The notes: a model not told the origin generated them from the letters alone. 64,000 bases of DNA from Streptomyces sp. NBC_00461 (GCF_036013935.1 NZ_CP107902.1:7845001-7909000), one strand, 5' to 3'; shown: positions 8,619-19,254, counted from the stretch's first letter. Made by a program: numbers and translations.

Positions 8619-8807
8619 TCATCTCCCCGGCCAGGGCGGCGAGCCATGGCTCGCGTTCTTGACGGTCCAGTCCGCGTACGCCGCCTTCGTCTCCGTCTCC
8701 GGTTCCGGCCCGCGGCGCGCGAGGGCGAGCAACACGGCGGTGACCGCAGCCAGTTCGGCCGCGTCGGGCCGGCCGCGCACCACGGTGATGTGCGTCTCGT
8801 CGGTCAT
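8619..8807 (-). CDS. Acyl-CoA carboxylase epsilon subunit
   Basis: 62-residue protein starting MTDETHITVVRGRPDAAELAA and ending around a conserved Trp, the pattern of actinobacterial AccE/PccE epsilon subunits that stabilise acetyl- or propionyl-CoA carboxylase complexes. An upstream start at 8822 would add five residues. No alpha or beta carboxylase subunit occurs anywhere in the window, so the protein must associate with a carboxyltransferase encoded elsewhere, presumably to raise malonyl-CoA supply for the polyketide. It lies in the leftward operon between the ABM monooxygenase and the acyl-AMP ligase. Confidence 0.82.
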   Translation of the reverse strand: MTDETHITVVRGRPDAAELAAVTAVLLALARRGPEPETETKAAYADWTVKNASHGSPPWPGR

Positions 8808-8921
8808 GGAAACAGCGTGCATGCCACACCTTGAGCGGCCCTCGCGCCCCGAACGCGACCGAGCCGAGGACCAGAGGTCCTCGGCTCGGCTCTCGCTCGG
8901 GCGCGGCCCGGAGCGGTCGTC

Positions 8922-9551
8922 TCAGTCGATCACGCGCTCGTAGGCCACATGCCGGGTCCGCTCGACGACGACCTCGGCGCCCAGGCCCAGTTCGTGCTGG
9001 GCCGCCAGCGCCGGTGCGCCGCCCAGCGCCCGGTCCAGGGACCCGGCGTCCCGCCACCACAGCACGCCCGTGTAGTGGGTGGGGCGCAGCAGTGAGCGCA
9101 GCAGGTCGCTGCCGCCGAAGCCGCCCGCCTCGGCGAGGGCATCGGTGAGATCGGCGAACCGCCGCTCGAAGGCGCGCCAGTCCCCGCCGACCCGGGCGCG
9201 CAGCAGGGCCACGCTCTCCGTGCCGACGACAGCGTTGTCCCTCAGCACCCGGGACACGCTCACGGCCTGGTCGACCTCCGTCTCCACGAGTGGCTCCAGA
9301 CGCTCGACGTGCACCAGGAAGGTGTCGTCGTGCACCGTGTCGAGGAAGGCGCGCAGGGTGCGCCAGTGCCCCAGATGGACGTACACGTGCGGCCGTTCGG
9401 CCAGGCGCAGGGTCACCAGGAAGTCGAAGTCGCTGCGGCGGCGAAGGAATTGGGAGTGCGCACGGAACAACCGCTCGAAATTGTCGGTGTCACCTTTGAC
9501 CTCGAAGCGGTTGATGACCGTGACGGGGCCCGAGAGTTCACGTCCGGGCAT
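8922..9551 (-). CDS. Antibiotic-biosynthesis-monooxygenase (ABM) type cyclase/oxygenase
   Basis: 209 residues with two ferredoxin-like half-domains of the dimeric alpha/beta-barrel superfamily: VTVINRFEVKGDTDNFERLFRAHSQFLRR followed by FLVTLRL and YVHLGHW in the first, and a second copy after about residue 105 (VVGTESVALLRARVGGDWRAFERRF). Such proteins accompany aromatase/cyclases in type II polyketide clusters, acting as cofactor-free quinone-forming oxygenases or as cyclases. The ATG at 9551 overlaps the end of the aromatase/cyclase gene by 14 bp, so the two are translationally coupled and likely act on successive polyketide intermediates. Which of the two activities applies is open. Confidence 0.78.
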   Translation of the reverse strand: MPGRELSGPVTVINRFEVKGDTDNFERLFRAHSQFLRRRSDFDFLVTLRLAERPHVYVHLGHWRTLRAFLDTVHDDTFLVHVERLEPLVETEVDQAVSVSRVLRDNAVVGTESVALLRARVGGDWRAFERRFADLTDALAEAGGFGGSDLLRSLLRPTHYTGVLWWRDAGSLDRALGGAPALAAQHELGLGAEVVVERTRHVAYERVID

Positions 9552-10575
9552 GCACTTCCTCCGCGAATTGCTTGGCGTGGCGCAACGTGGTGGAGCTGTT
9601 GGTGCCCAGGGCCTTGCGGACCAGGGCCCTGGCCTCGGCGAGCGTGGCCTCTGGACCCAGTGCACTGCGCACGCCCTCCGGGTCGAGCACCACAGTGTGC
9701 CAGGAGGTGACGGTGAGGGTCTCGCCGTCACCTGACGGTTCGATGGTCCAGCGTCCCGTGTGCACCCGCATCGCCACCGGCACACGCAGCTGCTTGTACA
9801 CGATCTCCCCGCGGTCCTCGAAGCACACCCGGACCGAGGTCGTGTTGTGGAGGGAGCCGTCAGGGCTGCGGGTGTCCATGTCCATGTGCTGGATGCCGGG
9901 TTCGTCCTCGGTCAGGGCGAGCCGTGCCACGTGCGGGAGCCGCTCGGGCCAGAGATCGGCACGGTCCAGGAAGGCGTACACGTCGCCGGCCGCCCCGGCG
10001 ACCGTCACCGAGTCGCTGAAGGTGAAGCGGAGTTCCCCGGCCGCTTCGCCGAGTTCCGCCGCGTTCTTCAGGGCGGCCAGCTCGGCGACGCTGTTGCGGT
10101 CGACGGCGCGCTCGATCAGTTTCCCGGCCTCCGGGTCGTCGCCGACGGCACGGTAGTCGTGCAGGAGCACCACCCGCGTCGTGCCGTCCTCCAGGGGCTC
10201 GATGCGCCAGGTGCCGCCCATCGAGGCGACGGGGGCCGCCGACACCACCTGGCGGAAGGTGACGACCCGGGCCCGCGGGTCGAGCGTGCGGCGCGAAGTC
10301 CAGGTACGCACCTGCTCGTTGGCGATCGCCCAGATACGCAGCAGCTGCTCGCCGGTGCCGGTGGTCCCGGTGCCGGTCCCTTCCCGGGCGGCGCGGCTCT
10401 CTTCGAGCACTTCGACATGCACGGTGGGTCCGAACACCTGGGGCCAGGCGGTGACATCGGCCACCAGCGCGTAGACGGCGTCCGGCGGGGCCGCCACGGT
10501 CACGGAGTGCTCGGTGACGTGAGTGCCGGTGACGGGGGCGGAGTCCGGTATGTCGCTCGTAACGGTCGTCGCCAC
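9538..10575 (-). CDS. Didomain aromatase/cyclase (SRPBCC, type II polyketide)
   Basis: 345 residues comprising two consecutive START/SRPBCC helix-grip domains, about 15-160 and 175-330. Both show the family signature of an N-terminal strand, an aromatic-rich segment (DVTAWPQVFGPTVHVEVLEE; DRADLWPERLPHVARLALTE) and a C-terminal long helix. This layout matches the ActVII-type didomain ARO/CYC enzymes that fold and aromatise the first ring of a reduced polyketide. The ActIII-type ketoreductase at 33600 is the expected partner, since didomain ARO/CYCs generally act on C9-reduced chains. No minimal polyketide synthase is visible in this window to provide the chain. Confidence 0.92.
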   Translation of the reverse strand: MATTVTSDIPDSAPVTGTHVTEHSVTVAAPPDAVYALVADVTAWPQVFGPTVHVEVLEESRAAREGTGTGTTGTGEQLLRIWAIANEQVRTWTSRRTLDPRARVVTFRQVVSAAPVASMGGTWRIEPLEDGTTRVVLLHDYRAVGDDPEAGKLIERAVDRNSVAELAALKNAAELGEAAGELRFTFSDSVTVAGAAGDVYAFLDRADLWPERLPHVARLALTEDEPGIQHMDMDTRSPDGSLHNTTSVRVCFEDRGEIVYKQLRVPVAMRVHTGRWTIEPSGDGETLTVTSWHTVVLDPEGVRSALGPEATLAEARALVRKALGTNSSTTLRHAKQFAEEVHART

Positions 10576-10707
10576 GGCGGTCCTTCCTTCGGTCGTGCCG
10601 TCCAGGACGGCGATCAGCAGATTGGCACAGGTGCCTTGAGCCCACCTCGACGGCGGGTGGAGGGCGGCTGGATCACATCGAGGGCCGGGCCGGTGCCGGG
10701 GCCGCGG

Positions 10708-11736
10708 TCAGGCCCAGCCGGGCCGTTCGGTGATCTCGACGACGGCGCAGCCCCAGCTGTAGCCCGCTCCGACACTGATCAGTACGCAGCGGTCGCCGGG
10801 TTCCGCCTTGCCGGACACCACCAGGTGATCGAGGCTCGCGAACTGGTCGCCCGCGCCGAGATGGCCGACGGTCCGGCTGAACTCCCAGGTGGTGCGGGCC
10901 GGTTCGATGCCGAATGGCTTGTAGTAGATGGACTGCAGCCGACGGCGCCCGAAGTGCGGGAGCACCACCCAGCGTGCGTCGCCGAGCTCCATCCCGGCGT
11001 CGGCGAGAGCCTGCTTGAGCACGGTCTGCTGCCCGTTGTGCGCCCGGGTGATGGCGTACGACATGCCCACCCGGCCGACGAAGGCCCGCTTGGCCTCCTC
11101 GAAGTCCACCGGCATCCGGCTGCCGAACGGCGCCGGCGTGAAGGGCTCGTCGCCGCGGTGCAGGGGCTCCAGCGACGGATCGGCGTGCAGCGCGAGGGAG
11201 ACCAGCCGGGCGAAGCCGCCGCGCCGGGAGAGCACCAGGGCGCAGGCGCCGTCGGCGTAGGGCGTGCCGGGATCGGTCTGCCAGCGGTCGATGCCCGGCG
11301 GGCAGAAGCGGTCGGCGCAGGTCAGGAGGGCGTCACCGTGTCCGTGGCCGGCCGTGAGATAGGCGGTGGCGAGGTCCAGGGCGGCGAGGCCCCCGTTGGA
11401 CATCTGCCGGATCTCCAGCGCCGGGCAGTTGTTGCCGAGGGCTTCTCGCTGGATGTACGAGCCCACGGGCCACAGGTCCTGGCCCTGGTGGTAGGTGTCG
11501 GCGTGCAGCAGCAGATCCACGTCGGCGGGGACGCTGCCCGCGCGGGTCAGCGCGGTCCTGGCGGCGTGCGCCGCCATCTCGGCGGCGGACTCGTCCGGCG
11601 AGTACGACACCGACACGGCGCCGGTGGCGGTGGCGAGGCCCGGCGGGCAGTCGCCCGCGGCCACGGCGTCGTCGATGCGTAGACGGGACGGGAGACGTAC
11701 GGACGTCGCCCGCAGGTGGATGTCTTCCACGCGCAC
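10708..11736 (-). CDS. KAS III-like acyltransferase/starter-selecting protein with Ser in place of Cys
   Basis: 342-residue thiolase-fold protein aligning along its length with FabH. The block around the nucleophile reads NCPALEIRQMSNGG, aligning with the FabH GCPAFDVAAACAG region, so Ser113 replaces the catalytic cysteine. His261 (LPHFGRR) is kept, while the FabH asparagine of GNTSA is replaced by His292 in VGHLGAGD. A Ser instead of Cys is known from the daunorubicin starter protein DpsC, and related KAS III-like proteins are acyl transferases rather than condensing enzymes. Likely roles are choosing or transferring a branched short acyl group. GTG at 11736 has GGAG five bases upstream; GTG 11730 is the alternative. 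It follows citramalate synthase by 25 bp. Confidence 0.9.
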   Translation of the reverse strand: MRVEDIHLRATSVRLPSRLRIDDAVAAGDCPPGLATATGAVSVSYSPDESAAEMAAHAARTALTRAGSVPADVDLLLHADTYHQGQDLWPVGSYIQREALGNNCPALEIRQMSNGGLAALDLATAYLTAGHGHGDALLTCADRFCPPGIDRWQTDPGTPYADGACALVLSRRGGFARLVSLALHADPSLEPLHRGDEPFTPAPFGSRMPVDFEEAKRAFVGRVGMSYAITRAHNGQQTVLKQALADAGMELGDARWVVLPHFGRRRLQSIYYKPFGIEPARTTWEFSRTVGHLGAGDQFASLDHLVVSGKAEPGDRCVLISVGAGYSWGCAVVEITERPGWA

Positions 11737-11761
11737 AGCCGCTCCAGAGGGTTCGAGAGGG

Positions 11762-13378
<1,617 letters not shown>

Positions 13379-13693
13379 CGCCCCTCCTTCCTGTCGGCCT
13401 GCGCAGTTCGCTGCGCGGCTTGTGCCAAGGGTCGGGGCGTTGGCTTGACGGGGACCGGAGTGGAGCTTGAACGCGTTGCGGGGTGCCCCGACGGGTTGTC
13501 TGGCGGGTGCGGGCTTGTGTGTGTGTGGGGGGGGGGGCTGGTCGCGCAGTTCCCCGCGCCCCTGAAAGATGCGCAGTTCCCCGTGCCCCTGAAAGATGCG
13601 CCGTTCCCCGCGCCTCTGGAGGGGCGCTTCCGCTCGGGCATGCCTGTAGGGCCGGCGGCTGGTGTGCCGTCCGGCCCCGCAGGGGTGTGGGAT
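13379..13693. repeat. Repeat-filled spacer: 27-bp tandem repeat and G11 tract
   Basis: 315-bp spacer between the MFS exporter and citramalate synthase genes with no supported gene. It holds a GT-rich stretch running into 11 consecutive G (13527-13537), then 2.8 copies of a 27-bp direct repeat at 13544, 13571 and 13598 built around GTTCCCCGCGCCCCTGAAAG. A motif of this kind recurs between genes in many Streptomyces genomes. Confidence 0.8.
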
Positions 13694-15445
13694 TCAGGAG
13701 GCCGGGGTGGGTTCCGGCTCCTGCGTCGGGTCCTCCTGGCGGAGGCGCTTGGGGAGGGCGAACATCAGGAGGAACACCGCGGCGGCGATCCCGATGAACG
13801 TGGTGAGCAGGGTCTGGAAGCTGTCGGCGAAGGAGTCGCCCACCTGGTCCTTGCCGTACGTGGCGAGGACCGCGGCGGTCTTCGGATCCTGCAGCGGCTC
13901 GGCGGCGCAGCTCGCCGGCAGGACGGAGGCGTCCTTCTCCTTCGCCCGGTCCACGGCGCAGGTGCGGTAGGCCGTGGCGATCCGGTCCGCCGCGTCCGGG
14001 GTCACCTGGGCGCTGGCCACCAACTCCTGGCGCAGCTGCGGCAGTTGGGCATCGACGTTGGCGGTGGTGTTGCCGACCATGCCGCCGAAGAAGACCACGC
14101 TCACCAGGGCGCCGCCGATGGCGAAGCCGAGCTGGGTGTTGGTGTTGACCACGCCGGAGGCCGAACCGGCGTGCTCGTGCGGCACGTCGGAGGTGACGAT
14201 CAGCGGCAGCGGAGTGGCCACGGTGCCGAAGCCCAGGCCGACCAGGAACAGCGGGATCGCGATCTTCCAGGAGGTGACATCGCTGCCGTACTTGCCCGCC
14301 ACGTAGACGTACGAGCCCAGACCGGCCATCAGTACCAGGGCACCGATCTGCATGGCCTTGCGGCCGAACTTGGGCACCAGGATCATCACGGACGAGGTGG
14401 CGGTGAGGAAGGCGCCGACGCAGAACGGGAGGCTGGTGAGACCGGCCCGCATCGGGGACCAGCCCTGGCCGACCTGCATGTAGAGCGTCCACCCGATGGT
14501 GAACATGCCCATCCCCGCGTAGAAGATCAGGTTCACGGCGAGGCCCGCCGAGTAGCTGCGGGTGCGGAAGAGACCGAGCTCGACCAGGGGCGAGCCGTCA
14601 CGGCGGGTCCTGACGCGCTGCCAGGCGACGAATCCGGCCAGCACGAGCAACGACGCGGCCATGGAGACGTAGCCCCATGCCGGCCAGCCCAGCTCGCGGC
14701 CCTGCAGCAGCGGGAAGACCAGCATCACGAAGCCGATGGTCAGCAGCACCGCGCCGCGGATGTCCAGCTTGAGCGCCTGCGGCGCCTTCGACTCGGTGAT
14801 GACCTTGGCGCCGTACACCAGCCCGACCAGCCCGAACGGCACGTTGACCAGGAACACCAGGCGCCAGTCGAGGCCGAACAGGTTCCACTGGACCAGCAGG
14901 CCGCCCAGTGCCAGGCCGAGCGTCGCGGCGAGGCCGCCGACCAGGCCGTGCAGGGCGAAGGCGGTGCCGCGTTCCTTGTCGGAGAAGGTGACGTGGATGA
15001 TCGACAGCACCTGCGGCACCATGACGCCGGACGAGGCGCCCTGGATCACCCGCGCCAGCACCAGCTGCCACGGCTCCTGGGAGAGGCCGGCCGCGAGCGA
15101 GGAGAGGGTGAACCCGGCGACGCCGACGAGGAACACCTTCTTGCGGCCGTGGATGTCACCGAGCCGCCCCCCGAGGATCAGGGTCAGGGCGAAGGCGAGC
15201 TGGTAGCCCACCAGAACCCACTGGATGGCCGAGTACCCGGCGCCGAGGTCCCGCTGCATGGAGGGCGCCGACACGTTGGCGATGGTGCCGTCCAGCAGAT
15301 CCAGGAAGGCGGAGACGAGCAGCACCAGCAGCGCCGCCCAGCGCTTGGGATCCAGCGGCTTGTCCCCCGCCGTCGGATCCACGCCCGTCTTCCTGCTGTC
15401 CACCTCCGTCTCGACGGACGGAGCCTGTTCGGAGGAAATAGCCAT
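13694..15445 (-). CDS. MFS drug exporter, DHA2 (14-TMS) family
   Basis: 583-residue integral membrane protein. Hydrophobic segments are consistent with 14 helices; LDGTIANVSAPSMQRDLG in helix 1, GGRLGDIHGRKKVF (motif A) and the early ARVIQGASSGVMVPQ are DHA2/QacA-type signatures. A hydrophilic insert of about 70 residues with two cysteines precedes the last helices. The start at 15445 has an AGAGG site. It lies in the leftward operon between the racemase and citramalate synthase genes, so export of the cluster product, and thus self-protection, is the likely role. A second MFS exporter of the same family is encoded at 25375. Confidence 0.93.
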   Translation of the reverse strand: MAISSEQAPSVETEVDSRKTGVDPTAGDKPLDPKRWAALLVLLVSAFLDLLDGTIANVSAPSMQRDLGAGYSAIQWVLVGYQLAFALTLILGGRLGDIHGRKKVFLVGVAGFTLSSLAAGLSQEPWQLVLARVIQGASSGVMVPQVLSIIHVTFSDKERGTAFALHGLVGGLAATLGLALGGLLVQWNLFGLDWRLVFLVNVPFGLVGLVYGAKVITESKAPQALKLDIRGAVLLTIGFVMLVFPLLQGRELGWPAWGYVSMAASLLVLAGFVAWQRVRTRRDGSPLVELGLFRTRSYSAGLAVNLIFYAGMGMFTIGWTLYMQVGQGWSPMRAGLTSLPFCVGAFLTATSSVMILVPKFGRKAMQIGALVLMAGLGSYVYVAGKYGSDVTSWKIAIPLFLVGLGFGTVATPLPLIVTSDVPHEHAGSASGVVNTNTQLGFAIGGALVSVVFFGGMVGNTTANVDAQLPQLRQELVASAQVTPDAADRIATAYRTCAVDRAKEKDASVLPASCAAEPLQDPKTAAVLATYGKDQVGDSFADSFQTLLTTFIGIAAAVFLLMFALPKRLRQEDPTQEPEPTPAS

Positions 15446-15566
15446 GATGTGGCCTCTTTCAATACTTGGGGGGTTGGACTTGCTGGGGCCTTGCGGGGAT
15501 GAACTCGTGGGGAGGGGTGGGGTGTTGGCGGGCAAACCCGTCGCCCACCCCGCAGGATGACGGCAG

Positions 15567-16589
15567 TCAGTGGAGTTCAGCTTGAGTCCTGCTGAAGCGC
15601 GGCGCCGGAGCCGCGGGCCCACTCCCTCTGGCCTGGTGGTGGGGGTGCGCCGCCGCCTCCGCGACACTGAGGACCGGCGTCACACACGCCTCCGTTTCCT
15701 CGAAGCGACGGGCCCATTCGTCCCGGCTCCGGGTGCGGATGCGATGGGCGAACACCCGGCGCAGGGAAGGCCAGTTGACGGGATCGCTGCGGTCGGGCAG
15801 CCGCTCGGGATCGAGCTCAAGGCCGTCGAGCAGAGCCCGGTAGAACCGCTCCTCCAGTGCGCCGACGGCGACATGACCGCCGTCCGCGCAGGCGTAACAG
15901 GTGTAGAAGGGCGCGCCCCCGTCCAGGAGGTTGACCCCGCGCTCGTGCCGCCACTGGCCGCTTCGGGCCATCGAGGTCAGCATGCCGAGCATCGCGCCGG
16001 CCCCGTCCACGATCGCGGCGTCCACGATCTGACCCCGGCCGGAGGCCTGCCGCTCGAACAGCGCCGCCAGTACCCCGGCGACCAGGAACATCGCGCCGCC
16101 CGCGAAGTCGCCGAGCAGGTTGACCGGCGGCACCGGGGGGCCGCCGGCCTCGCCGATGGCGTGCAACGCGCCTGTGAGCGCGAGGTAGTTGATGTCATGG
16201 CCCGGGGTCATGGCCAGCGGCCCCTCCTGGCCCCAGCCGGTCATCCGGCCGTACACCAGGCGGGGGTTGCGGCCGAGGCAGACGTCCGGGCCGATGCCGA
16301 GCCGCTCCGCCACGCCCGGTCTGAACCCCTCCACCAGGACGTCCGACTGCTCCAGCTGCCGCAGCAGCCAGTCCACGTCACCCGGGTCCTTGAGGTCCAG
16401 TTCCATGGAGCGGCGCCCACGGTCGAGTTCGCCGTGCCAGTCCGCGAACGAGCGGGCGCCGTCGGCCCGGTCGATCCGCACCACATCGGCCCCCAGGTCA
16501 GCGAAGATCATGCAGGCGAACGGGGCGGGCCCGATCGCCGCTAGCTCCACGACCCGCAGGCCGTGCAGCGGTCCTGTGCCTGTCGCCAT
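15567..16589 (-). CDS. Alpha-methylacyl-CoA racemase (CaiB/BaiF family III CoA-transferase fold)
   Basis: 340 residues. It keeps the CaiB fold signatures (LRVVELAAIGPAPFACMIFADLGADVVRID, GRMTGWGQEGP) and the two acid/base residues of the racemase branch, His131 in GHDINYLALTG and Asp161 in NLLGDFAGG, spaced as His126/Asp156 in the mycobacterial enzyme. These enzymes interconvert 2R- and 2S-methylacyl-CoA thioesters. Beside citramalate synthase this suggests that the cluster uses a 2-methyl-branched acyl unit such as 2-methylbutyryl-CoA and corrects its stereochemistry. It is the first gene of the leftward operon, divergent from the epoxide hydrolase. AAGGAG precedes the ATG by six bases. Confidence 0.9.
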   Translation of the reverse strand: MATGTGPLHGLRVVELAAIGPAPFACMIFADLGADVVRIDRADGARSFADWHGELDRGRRSMELDLKDPGDVDWLLRQLEQSDVLVEGFRPGVAERLGIGPDVCLGRNPRLVYGRMTGWGQEGPLAMTPGHDINYLALTGALHAIGEAGGPPVPPVNLLGDFAGGAMFLVAGVLAALFERQASGRGQIVDAAIVDGAGAMLGMLTSMARSGQWRHERGVNLLDGGAPFYTCYACADGGHVAVGALEERFYRALLDGLELDPERLPDRSDPVNWPSLRRVFAHRIRTRSRDEWARRFEETEACVTPVLSVAEAAAHPHHQARGSGPAAPAPRFSRTQAELH

Positions 16590-16762
16590 CTGCGGCTCCT
16601 TCGTCGTCGGCGGCACGCTGCAAGCCGGTCCTGGAACCCGGGCACAGGCACACTCGCGCCGCACTCGAACCCGCCGGTCGGTGCATCCTCCAGTCGTGTT
16701 CGAGGCCGCGCTCCTAATCTCCGCGGGACACCTAGGACGTACGCGATCCGGGAGGACCAGCG
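16590..16762. promoter_or_regulatory. Divergent promoter region of the two main operons
   Basis: 173 bp separate the racemase start (leftward) from the epoxide hydrolase start (rightward), so both main biosynthetic operons must be initiated from this interval. GGGAGGA before 16763 and AAGGAG before 16589 are the ribosome sites. I could not assign clear -35/-10 boxes or a regulator palindrome. Confidence 0.55.
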
Positions 16763-17884
16763 ATGAGCAGGGGCGTCACGCCGTTCCGTGTGGCATTCGA
16801 CGAGGCGGATCTCGCCGATCTCAAGGACCGCCTGGCCCGGACCCGCTGGCCCGAGGCGGAGACCGTGGACGACTGGTCCCAGGGGGTGCCGCTGGCGTAT
16901 CTGAAGGAGCTGGCCGAGCACTGGCGGACCGGCTACGACTGGCGGGCCACCGAGGCGCGGCTGAACGAGCTTCCGCAGTTCCGCACCGAGATCGACGGCC
17001 TGGGCGTGCACTTCGTGCACGCGCGCTCCCCCCACCCGAACGCGTTGCCGCTGCTCGTCAGCCACGGCTGGCCCGGCTCGGTCGTCGAGTTCCTCGATCT
17101 GGTACGTCCGTTGACGCACCCCGAGAACCCTGCCGACGCCTTCCACGTGGTCTGCCCGTCGCTGCCCGGCTTCGCCTTCAGCGACAAGCCCGCCACCACC
17201 GGCTGGACGGTGGAGCGGACGGCCGCGGCCTGGGCGGAGCTGATGGCCCGCCTCGGCTACGACCGCTACGCGGCCCACGGCGTGGACTGGGGCTCGTTCC
17301 TCACCGGCGTGCTCGGCGAGACGGACGGCGCGCATCTGGTGGGCATCCATCTGGCCATGCCGTTCGCCAGGCCCCCGCAGGAACAAGTCCCCCTGGACGA
17401 ACGGGACGTGGCGGGCCTCGCCGCGCTCAAGGAGTTCCAGCAGAACGAGGGCGGCTACTCGGTGCTCCAGGCGACCCGGCCGCAGACCCTCGGGTACGGG
17501 CTCACCGACTCGCCCGTCGCCCAACTGGCCTGGATGGCCGAGAAGTACTGGGCCTGGACCGACCACGACGGCGACCTGGAGAAGGTGATCCCGCGCGAGC
17601 GGCTGCTGGACTGCGTGACGCTGGCGTGGCTGTGCGGCACCGGTGCCTCCTCGGCGCGCATCTACTGGGAGAGCCACAACAAGATGGCCCTCGCGCCCGT
17701 GTCCGTGCCTGCCGCGCTCGCTGTGTTCCCCAAGGACGCCCGGATGCCACGCGCCTGGTGCGAGGCGCGCTTCACGGATCTGCGGCGCTGGACCGACCAC
17801 GCCAGCGGGGGGCACTTTCCGGCGTTGGAGCAGCCCGGGCTGCTGGTGGACGAACTGCGGTCCTTTTTCCGTGCGTTGCGGTGA
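16763..17884 (+). CDS. Epoxide hydrolase, alpha/beta-hydrolase fold with EHN domain
   Basis: 373 residues. The N-terminal EHN domain (about 5-110) starts PFRVAFDEADLADLKDRLARTRWP. The hydrolase domain has the oxyanion motif HGWP (101-104), the nucleophile Asp175 in HGVDWGS and the catalytic His351 in GGHFPALEQP, all intact. These enzymes open epoxides to diols through an alkyl-enzyme ester. In this cluster it could convert a P450-made epoxide into a diol or detoxify the epoxide of the final product; the adjacent AlkZ-like gene makes a reactive epoxide product plausible. It is the first gene of the rightward operon and is separated from the P450 by a short tandem repeat. Confidence 0.92.
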   Translation: MSRGVTPFRVAFDEADLADLKDRLARTRWPEAETVDDWSQGVPLAYLKELAEHWRTGYDWRATEARLNELPQFRTEIDGLGVHFVHARSPHPNALPLLVSHGWPGSVVEFLDLVRPLTHPENPADAFHVVCPSLPGFAFSDKPATTGWTVERTAAAWAELMARLGYDRYAAHGVDWGSFLTGVLGETDGAHLVGIHLAMPFARPPQEQVPLDERDVAGLAALKEFQQNEGGYSVLQATRPQTLGYGLTDSPVAQLAWMAEKYWAWTDHDGDLEKVIPRERLLDCVTLAWLCGTGASSARIYWESHNKMALAPVSVPAALAVFPKDARMPRAWCEARFTDLRRWTDHASGGHFPALEQPGLLVDELRSFFRALR

Positions 17885-17920
<36 letters not shown>

Positions 17921-17985
17921 TGAAGCGCCGCAGTGCGGCAGCGCCGATGCGCCGCGACACGCCGCCCGACCGAGGAGCCGCCATC

Positions 17986-19254
17986 GTGCCTGACACACAC
18001 AGCGTCGAGGACCTGCCGCCCTTCCCCTTTCCCGGGTCGAGCTACCGGGGTCCCGCGCCGCTGTTCGCCCGGCTGCGGGGCGAGCGGCCGGTCGTCCGGG
18101 TGGCGTGGCGGGGCGGGGGCCACGCCTGGCTGGTCACCCGGTACGCGGACATCAAGGCCGCGCTAGACGACCCCGCGCTCAGCCGGGCCGCCGCCTACGC
18201 CCCTGGGGCACCCCGGTTCAGTGGGCTTTTCCAGGCGCCACCCGGAATGATCATCTCGCTCGACCCGCCGGACCACACCCGGCTGCGGGCCCTGGCCGAG
18301 CAGGCGTTCTCGGGGGAGCGGATCGAGGCGATGCGGCCGCGGGTGCGCGAGCTGGCGGGCGGCCTGCTCGACTCGACGGAGAAGGAGGCCGCCTCGACCG
18401 GCGGCCCCGTGGATCTGGTCGCTTCCTTCGCGGCGCCGCTCGCGATGGCCGTGATCGGCGAACTGCTCGGCATCCCGGAGCCGGACCGGCCCCAATTCCA
18501 CGACTGGGTAAGGCAGTTCGCCGACGTCTCGGCACCCGCCGAGCACAGCGCCGAGGGCGGGGAGAAGCTCGGTGCGTACATCGCGGACCTGGTGGCCGCC
18601 AGGCAGCAGTCGCCCGGCGACGACGTCCTCTCCGCACTCATCACGGCCCGAGGGGGCGCGGCCGGCCACGAGGGACCCGCGGACCGCCTCACCTTCGACG
18701 AGCTGGTGGGCCTCGGCTTCACCCTCCTCGGCGCCGGGTTCGACTCCTCCGCCGGACAGCTCGCCAACTTCACGCTCGCGCTGCTGGCCGACCACCCCGA
18801 GGCCTGGCGGCGCCTCGGCGAGTGTCCGCAGGAGATCCCGGCGGCCGTCGAGGAACTGCTGCGTACCGTCAACCTGAACGGGGACGACACGTCGGGCCTG
18901 CCGAGGATCGCCACCGAGGACGTCGTCATCGGCGGCGTCACCGTCCCCGCCGGGGACGCGGTCTTCCTCGCCTTCCCCTCGGGCAACCGGGACGCGGCCG
19001 TCTTCGAGCGCCCCGACCAGGTCGACCTGCGGCGCACGAGGCCTGGGCATCTGGCGTTCGGGCACGGCATCCACCGTTGCCTCGGGGCCCCGCTGGCCAG
19101 GCTCGAACTCGCCGTGGCCGTCGAGGAGTTGACCCGCCGCTTTCCCGGCGCCCGGCTCGCCGTACCGGAGCAGGAGCTGTGCTGGCGGCTGGGCGACGTG
19201 AACCACAACCTGCTGGCCCTTCCCGTCCACCTGCACCCCCAGGAGCACTCATGA
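17986..19254 (+). CDS. Cytochrome P450 (first of three)
   Basis: 422-residue soluble bacterial P450. The heme-binding loop is LAFGHGIHRCLGAPLA with Cys365 as the proximal ligand; the helix-K ExxR is in VEELLRTV. The oxygen-activating helix I reads GAGFDSSAG (249-257), with Asp253-Ser254 where Glu/Asp-Thr is usual. The GTG start has GAGGAG eight bases upstream. The N terminus (PFPGSSYRGPAP) and core resemble the P450 encoded at 30274, so the two are probably paralogues. Electron partners are the ferredoxin and reductase at 27021-28603. The stop overlaps the next start (ATGA). Substrate and reaction are unknown; hydroxylation or epoxidation of the polyketide is likely. Confidence 0.93.
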   Translation: MPDTHSVEDLPPFPFPGSSYRGPAPLFARLRGERPVVRVAWRGGGHAWLVTRYADIKAALDDPALSRAAAYAPGAPRFSGLFQAPPGMIISLDPPDHTRLRALAEQAFSGERIEAMRPRVRELAGGLLDSTEKEAASTGGPVDLVASFAAPLAMAVIGELLGIPEPDRPQFHDWVRQFADVSAPAEHSAEGGEKLGAYIADLVAARQQSPGDDVLSALITARGGAAGHEGPADRLTFDELVGLGFTLLGAGFDSSAGQLANFTLALLADHPEAWRRLGECPQEIPAAVEELLRTVNLNGDDTSGLPRIATEDVVIGGVTVPAGDAVFLAFPSGNRDAAVFERPDQVDLRRTRPGHLAFGHGIHRCLGAPLARLELAVAVEELTRRFPGARLAVPEQELCWRLGDVNHNLLALPVHLHPQEHS

